From contig NZ_NAEW01000024.1 in assembly GCF_002075345.1 (NCBI RefSeq), positions 1 through 41,438 on the forward strand: DNA of 41,438 nt, in the 5' to 3' direction. This document shows positions 37,546-41,438 of the stretch, piece after piece. Position 1 is the first letter of the stretch, and the number at the start of each line of letters is the position of its first letter. The notes beneath the pieces are model-generated. The model did not search any database and was not told the origin of the DNA. It was given only the letters and a program-made list of their open reading frames with translations. Position numbers and translations under genes: made by a program. Source of the DNA: Citrobacter braakii (lineage in GTDB: Bacteria > Pseudomonadota > Gammaproteobacteria > Enterobacterales > Enterobacteriaceae).

Positions 37546-39728
37546 GCGACGTCGATACACATGCGGAAGATGCGATTGGCGAACACGCCCTGAGCCTGTG
37601 GGCGCTGGCGATGACGCATATTGCCAGCCACTATCGCGTTGCCTGTTCGCCCGGCGCAATCCAGGCCAACGCCCCGTGGTTTGCGGGAAAAAGCCGAGCT
37701 ATGGCCCTGTCGCAGCTGGCGCGTCAGGCGGGGCTGTCATTTCATGCGCTGGATACCGCCACGCAGGCATTCGGCCAGTGGCGTCTGCCGGTGGTGGCGG
37801 AACTGCGCGACGGCCAACTGATGGTGATAGAACATTTCAACGGTGAAGATGCGTTGGATGTTTTTATCATCGCCGAAGAGGGCCAGCGTAACCGACTCAC
37901 AGTTGCAGAACTTCTGCCGGAGCTCGTGAGCATTACTGCGCTGCGCCCGCTGTCAGCGCTGAAGGACAGTCGGGTAGACCGCTATATTTCGCGCTTCAGG
38001 CCCGACTGGATGCGCGAACTGGTGTTACAGGACATCCGCCCTTACCTGCCGGTCATGGTTGCCGCCTTTCTGATTAACGTCCTGTCGCTTGCCGGGATTA
38101 TCTTTTCGATGCAGGTCTATGATCGGGTGATCCCCGCCCAGTCTTATCCAACGCTGTATGTTCTCTCCACCGGCGTTCTGGTGGCGGTGCTGTTTGGCTT
38201 TTTGCTGCGCGAAGCGCGTACCCACATAATGGACCTGCTCGGCAAACGCGCTGATATGCGCATTTCCGATCGCGTGTTCAGCCACGCATTGCGGCTGCGC
38301 AACAGCGCCGTTCCCCGCTCGACGGGGAGCTTTATTTCTCAACTGCGCGAGCTGGAACAGGTTCGCGAGATGATCACCTCCTCGACCCTGTCGACGATTG
38401 TCGATCTACCGTTTTTCTTTTTGTTTATCGTGGTGCTGGCCTTTATCGCCCCGCCCTTGGCGTGGATAGCCCCCGTCGCGGCCCTGCTGATGATCCTGCC
38501 CGGTTTGCTGTTACAGAAGAAACTGGCGGTACTCGCCAACCAGGCAGCGCATGAATCCACCCTGCGCAACGCGGTGCTGGTCGAGAGCGTTCAGGGGCTG
38601 GAAGATATCAAGCTGATGCAGGCGGAAAACCGCTTTTTACAGCAGTGGAACAGCTACATCCGTATTACCGGAGAGTCCGGGCTGCGCACGCGCAAGCTGA
38701 CTCAGGGGCTGATTGGCTGGGGCATGTCGGTACAAAGCCTGGTCTACGCCGCCATCATTATGTTCGGCGCGCCGATGGTCATTGAAGGCACAATGACCAC
38801 CGGGGCGGTGGTGGCCGCGTCGATGCTCGGTTCCAGAATGATTGCCCCGATGGCGAACCTGTGCGGCGTGCTGGCCCGCTGGCAGCAGGTCAAGGCGGCG
38901 AAGATGGGGTTAGACAGCATCATGCAGCTTCCCGCCGAAACGCAGTACGATGAAGACCGTGTGCATCAGGAGATTTTTCACGGCCATTATCTGTTTGAAA
39001 ACGCGCACTTTCGCTACCACAGCGACGATCAACGCGTTCCGCTGCGCATCTCACGTCTGGAGGTCATGCCCGGTGAACGGGTGGCGATCCTCGGGCGTAA
39101 CGGCGCCGGGAAATCAACGCTGCTACAGGCCATGGCGGGCGGCGTGGAGATTATCCAGGGCGATGTCCGACTCGATAACCTGAGTCTGGCGCAGATCGAT
39201 ATGGCCGATTTACGCCGCAATATCGGTTTTCTCAGTCAGAATGCGCGGCTGTTTTTCGGCACCCTGCGCGAGAACCTGACCCTCGGCGCACCGCATGCCA
39301 GCGACGGGCAGATCTTCGAAGCACTGGAGGTCAGCGGCGCGGCGGCTTTCGTTAAACAACTCGCCAAAGGGCTGGCGCACCCCATTATGGAGGGCGGCAA
39401 CGGCCTGTCCGGTGGACAACGGCAGTCGATCCTGCTGGCAAGAATGCTGCTGCGATCGCCCAATATCGTGCTGCTCGACGAACCCAGCGCCTCGCTGGAT
39501 GAACATACCGAACGAGAGTTTATTCAGCGCCTGAACCAGTGGCTGGGCAACCGAACATTGATTGTCGCCACCCATCGCGTACCGGTTCTGGAGCTGGTCG
39601 AGCGCGTAGTGGTGTTAAAAGAAGGTCAACTGGTCATGGATGCCCCGAAAGCGCAGGCGCTGAATGCGAGCCGGGCACCAGCCCCTACTCACGGTCGGGA
39701 GTGGAAAAATGAAAACCAATCCGCATGA
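37542..39728 (+). CDS. bapC: Type I secretion ABC transporter of the BapA exporter
   Basis: This 728-residue inner-membrane ATPase has an N-terminal C39-like domain (about 1-135), a six-helix membrane domain (about 160-445), and an ABC domain with Walker A GRNGAGKST (518-526), signature LSGGQ (622-626), Walker B LLDE (644-647) and a switch histidine near 678. The peptidase-like domain shows no catalytic cysteine in the usual place, so it probably recognises rather than cuts the cargo, as in HlyB and LapB. Start overlaps bapB by four bases and its end overlaps bapD by 20. Confidence 0.92.
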   Translation: MSDVDTHAEDAIGEHALSLWALAMTHIASHYRVACSPGAIQANAPWFAGKSRAMALSQLARQAGLSFHALDTATQAFGQWRLPVVAELRDGQLMVIEHFNGEDALDVFIIAEEGQRNRLTVAELLPELVSITALRPLSALKDSRVDRYISRFRPDWMRELVLQDIRPYLPVMVAAFLINVLSLAGIIFSMQVYDRVIPAQSYPTLYVLSTGVLVAVLFGFLLREARTHIMDLLGKRADMRISDRVFSHALRLRNSAVPRSTGSFISQLRELEQVREMITSSTLSTIVDLPFFFLFIVVLAFIAPPLAWIAPVAALLMILPGLLLQKKLAVLANQAAHESTLRNAVLVESVQGLEDIKLMQAENRFLQQWNSYIRITGESGLRTRKLTQGLIGWGMSVQSLVYAAIIMFGAPMVIEGTMTTGAVVAASMLGSRMIAPMANLCGVLARWQQVKAAKMGLDSIMQLPAETQYDEDRVHQEIFHGHYLFENAHFRYHSDDQRVPLRISRLEVMPGERVAILGRNGAGKSTLLQAMAGGVEIIQGDVRLDNLSLAQIDMADLRRNIGFLSQNARLFFGTLRENLTLGAPHASDGQIFEALEVSGAAAFVKQLAKGLAHPIMEGGNGLSGGQRQSILLARMLLRSPNIVLLDEPSASLDEHTEREFIQRLNQWLGNRTLIVATHRVPVLELVERVVVLKEGQLVMDAPKAQALNASRAPAPTHGREWKNENQSA

Positions 39729-40899
39729 CGCTGCCATGGACGACCTCGATATCCGCCGCGAGCACCGTTTCTCCGGGGCCAGCCGCATTATTCTGCTCAG
39801 CACACTGCTGTTTGCCGTCCTGGGTATCTGGGCATATTTCGGCAAACTGGATGAAGTCTCGACCGGCAGCGGGAAGGTAATCCCCAGCTCGCGCGAGCAG
39901 GTATTGCAGTCGCTGGATGGCGGCATTCTCGCCGAACTCACGGTACGCGAAGGAGATAAAGTACAGGCTAATCAGATTGTCGCGCGCCTCGACCCCACTC
40001 GCTCTGAGTCCAACGTTGGGGAGAGCGCCGCCCGCTATCGCGCTTCACTGGCTTCCAGCGCAAGGCTCAATGCCGAAGTTAACGATCTGCCGCTCGTTTT
40101 TCCCGCTTCACTACGCGCCTGGCCGGATCTCATCGCCTCCGAAACGCGCTTGTATAAAAGCCGCCGCGCGCAGCTCGCTGATTCTATGGCAGAACTGCAG
40201 GATGCGCTGGTCTCGGTAAATAAAGAGCTGGCCATAACCCAACGGCTGGAAAAAAGTGGTGCCGCCAGCCACGTTGAAGTGCTGCGTCTGCAACGACAAA
40301 AAAGCGATTTAGGATTAAAAATCACCGATCTGCGCTCACAATACTTCGTGCAAGCGCGGGAAGCGCTGTCAAAAGCCAATGCCGAAGTGGATATGCTGGC
40401 GGCTATTTTGAAAGGACGCGAGGATTCCGTCACCCGCCTGACCGTGCGTGCGCCGATGCGCGGTATTGTGAAAAACATCCAGGTCACTACCATTGGCGGC
40501 GTTATCCCGCCCAATGGCGAGATGATGGAGATTGTACCGCTGGACGATCATCTGCTGATTGAAACTCGCCTGTCTCCGCGCGATATCGCTTTCATCCACC
40601 CCGGCCAGCGGGCGCTGGTGAAGATAACCGCTTATGACTACGCGATTTACGGCGGTCTGGAAGGCGTAGTCGAAACTATTTCCCCGGACACTATTCAAGA
40701 CAAAGTGAAACCGGAAATATTCTACTACCGCGTGTTTATCCGCACCCATCAGGACTTCTTACAGAACAAACTGGGACGCCATTTCTCCATCGTACCGGGA
40801 ATGATTGCCACAGTGGATATAAAAACAGGTGAAAAAACCATCGTCGACTATTTAATCAAACCTTTTAATCGCGCAAAAGAAGCGCTGCGTGAGCGGTAA
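39709..40899 (+). CDS. bapD: HlyD-family periplasmic adaptor of the BapA exporter
   Basis: The 396-residue protein has one N-terminal membrane helix (IILLSTLLFAVLGIWAYF, about residues 27-44), a lipoyl half-motif (DGGILAELTVREGDKV), a coiled coil (about 105-240) and the second lipoyl half and beta-barrel (RAPMRGIVKNIQV, near 250 onward). This is the membrane fusion protein layout. The frame opens 15 codons earlier, but ATG 39709 has GGGAG seven bases upstream. It overlaps bapC by 20 bases, consistent with translational coupling and joint assembly of the exporter. Confidence 0.91.
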   Translation: MKTNPHDAAMDDLDIRREHRFSGASRIILLSTLLFAVLGIWAYFGKLDEVSTGSGKVIPSSREQVLQSLDGGILAELTVREGDKVQANQIVARLDPTRSESNVGESAARYRASLASSARLNAEVNDLPLVFPASLRAWPDLIASETRLYKSRRAQLADSMAELQDALVSVNKELAITQRLEKSGAASHVEVLRLQRQKSDLGLKITDLRSQYFVQAREALSKANAEVDMLAAILKGREDSVTRLTVRAPMRGIVKNIQVTTIGGVIPPNGEMMEIVPLDDHLLIETRLSPRDIAFIHPGQRALVKITAYDYAIYGGLEGVVETISPDTIQDKVKPEIFYYRVFIRTHQDFLQNKLGRHFSIVPGMIATVDIKTGEKTIVDYLIKPFNRAKEALRER

Positions 40900-40951
40900 A
40901 TCCTTGAGGATTAGGGGTTGCGGGGGCTGGTCACGCGTGTCACAAGTCTGT

Positions 40952-40957
40952 TATACT
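40952..40957 (+). promoter_or_regulatory. -10 element of ssrA
   Basis: TATACT lies 14 bases before the mature tmRNA 5' end, leaving a short 5' extension that RNase P would remove. A loose -35 TGGTCA is at 40928-40933, 18-bp spacer. Confidence 0.7.
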
Positions 40958-40971
40958 TGCTCTAACACATT

Positions 40972-41335
40972 GGGGCTGATTCTGGATTCGACGGGATTCG
41001 CGAAACCCAAGGTGCATGCCGAGGGGCGGTTGGCCTCGTAAAAAGCCGCAAAAAAATAGTCGCAAACGACGAAAACTACGCTTTAGCAGCTTAATAACCT
41101 GCTCTGAGCCCTCTCTCCCTAGCTTCCGCTCTTAAGACGGGGATCAAAGAGAGGTCAAACCCAAAAGAGATCGCGTGGAGGCCCTGCCTGGGGTTGAAGC
41201 GTTAAATCTAATCAGGCTAGTCTGGTAGTGGCGTGTCTGTCCGCAGGTGCCAGGCGAATGTAAAGACTGACTAAGCATGTAGTACCGAGGATGTAGGAAT
41301 TTCGGACGCGGGTTCAACTCCCGCCAGCTCCACCA
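40972..41335 (+). ncRNA. ssrA: tmRNA (SsrA, 10Sa RNA)
   Basis: This 364-base gene encodes the tRNA-mRNA hybrid that rescues stalled ribosomes with SmpB. The 5' end GGGGCTGA pairs with the 3' end to form the alanine-type acceptor stem, the T arm reads GGTTCAACTCCCGCC, and CCA is encoded at 41333-41335. The tag reading frame and its pseudoknot region lie between. Length and sequence are very close to E. coli (363 bases). The 3' end of ssrA is a frequent integration site for prophages and islands. Confidence 0.97.
41062..41097 (+). other. tmRNA tag reading frame
   Basis: The resume codon GCA at 41062 opens ten codons, ANDENYALAA, closed by two TAA codons. The tag directs rescued proteins to ClpXP and ClpAP. 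It equals the E. coli tag and differs at one residue from the remembered S. enterica tag. Confidence 0.95.
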
Positions 41336-41438
41336 CTTTTGATAGGACTGCAACCGGACAGCGGCAATAAAAACAGCCACTTACGGACACTGACCAGACA
41401 GCAGGCAGACCGAGAAAAGACAAAAACATGCACGTGAA
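41336..41438. other. Sequence downstream of ssrA to the window edge
   Basis: The last 103 bases show no gene and no clear terminator. A CTTTT follows CCA directly. The stretch is too short to tell whether an integrated element begins here. Confidence 0.5.

Overview
The window looks like the chromosome of an enterobacterium close to Escherichia, Salmonella and Citrobacter. Nearly every core protein matches, in length and in remembered sequence, its E. coli K-12 counterpart from the clpB to ssrA stretch, in the same order. Between smpB and ssrA lies a four-gene adhesin and type I secretion locus like Salmonella SPI-9 (bapABCD). The tmRNA tag reads ANDENYALAA, whereas the S. enterica tag is, from memory, ANDETYALAA. 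A Citrobacter-like organism or another Salmonella relative is therefore a better guess than S. enterica, but genus is not settled.

Layout. (1) 1-240: tandem P1/P2 promoters of an rrn operon on the minus strand, whose 16S gene lies outside the window, and the clpB terminator. (2) 241-4652, minus: rluD, pgeF and clpB, the last with its own sigma-32 promoter. (3) 4784-7539, plus: bamD, raiA with a near-perfect CRP site, and pheL-pheA with a classical phenylalanine attenuator. (4) 7639-9841, minus: aroF-tyrA behind TyrR boxes. (5) 10057-12820, plus: yfiL, then yfiR-dgcN-yfiB, a periplasm-gated c-di-GMP synthesis module. (6) 12948-16579, minus: the rpsP-rimM-trmD-rplS operon and ffh. (7) 16745-18844, plus: ypjD and corB. 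(8) grpE (minus, sigma-32 promoter) diverges from nadK, recN (LexA boxes) and bamE (plus). (9) 22781-23504, minus: ratA-rnfH. (10) smpB, plus. (11) 24142-40899: AT-rich leader, a 3,770-residue adhesin, and its outer-membrane, ABC and adaptor secretion genes. (12) ssrA (tmRNA), with its 3' end 103 bases before the window edge.

Functional links. SmpB and tmRNA are partners in ribosome rescue and in this window are separated by about 17 kb of adhesin locus. BapB, BapC and BapD should form the dedicated exporter for BapA. YfiR, DgcN and YfiB set a c-di-GMP input, and in Salmonella BapA is part of the CsgD-controlled biofilm matrix, so the window holds both a biofilm signalling module and a biofilm adhesin. 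ClpB and GrpE share sigma-32 control. The Phe and Tyr biosynthesis operons lie end to end with different control: attenuation for pheA, TyrR for aroF-tyrA.

No CRISPR array, insertion sequence or prophage gene is visible. The least explained parts are the adhesin locus and its leader, a folded repeat between ffh and rpsP, and a terminator-like hairpin in the rpsP leader.
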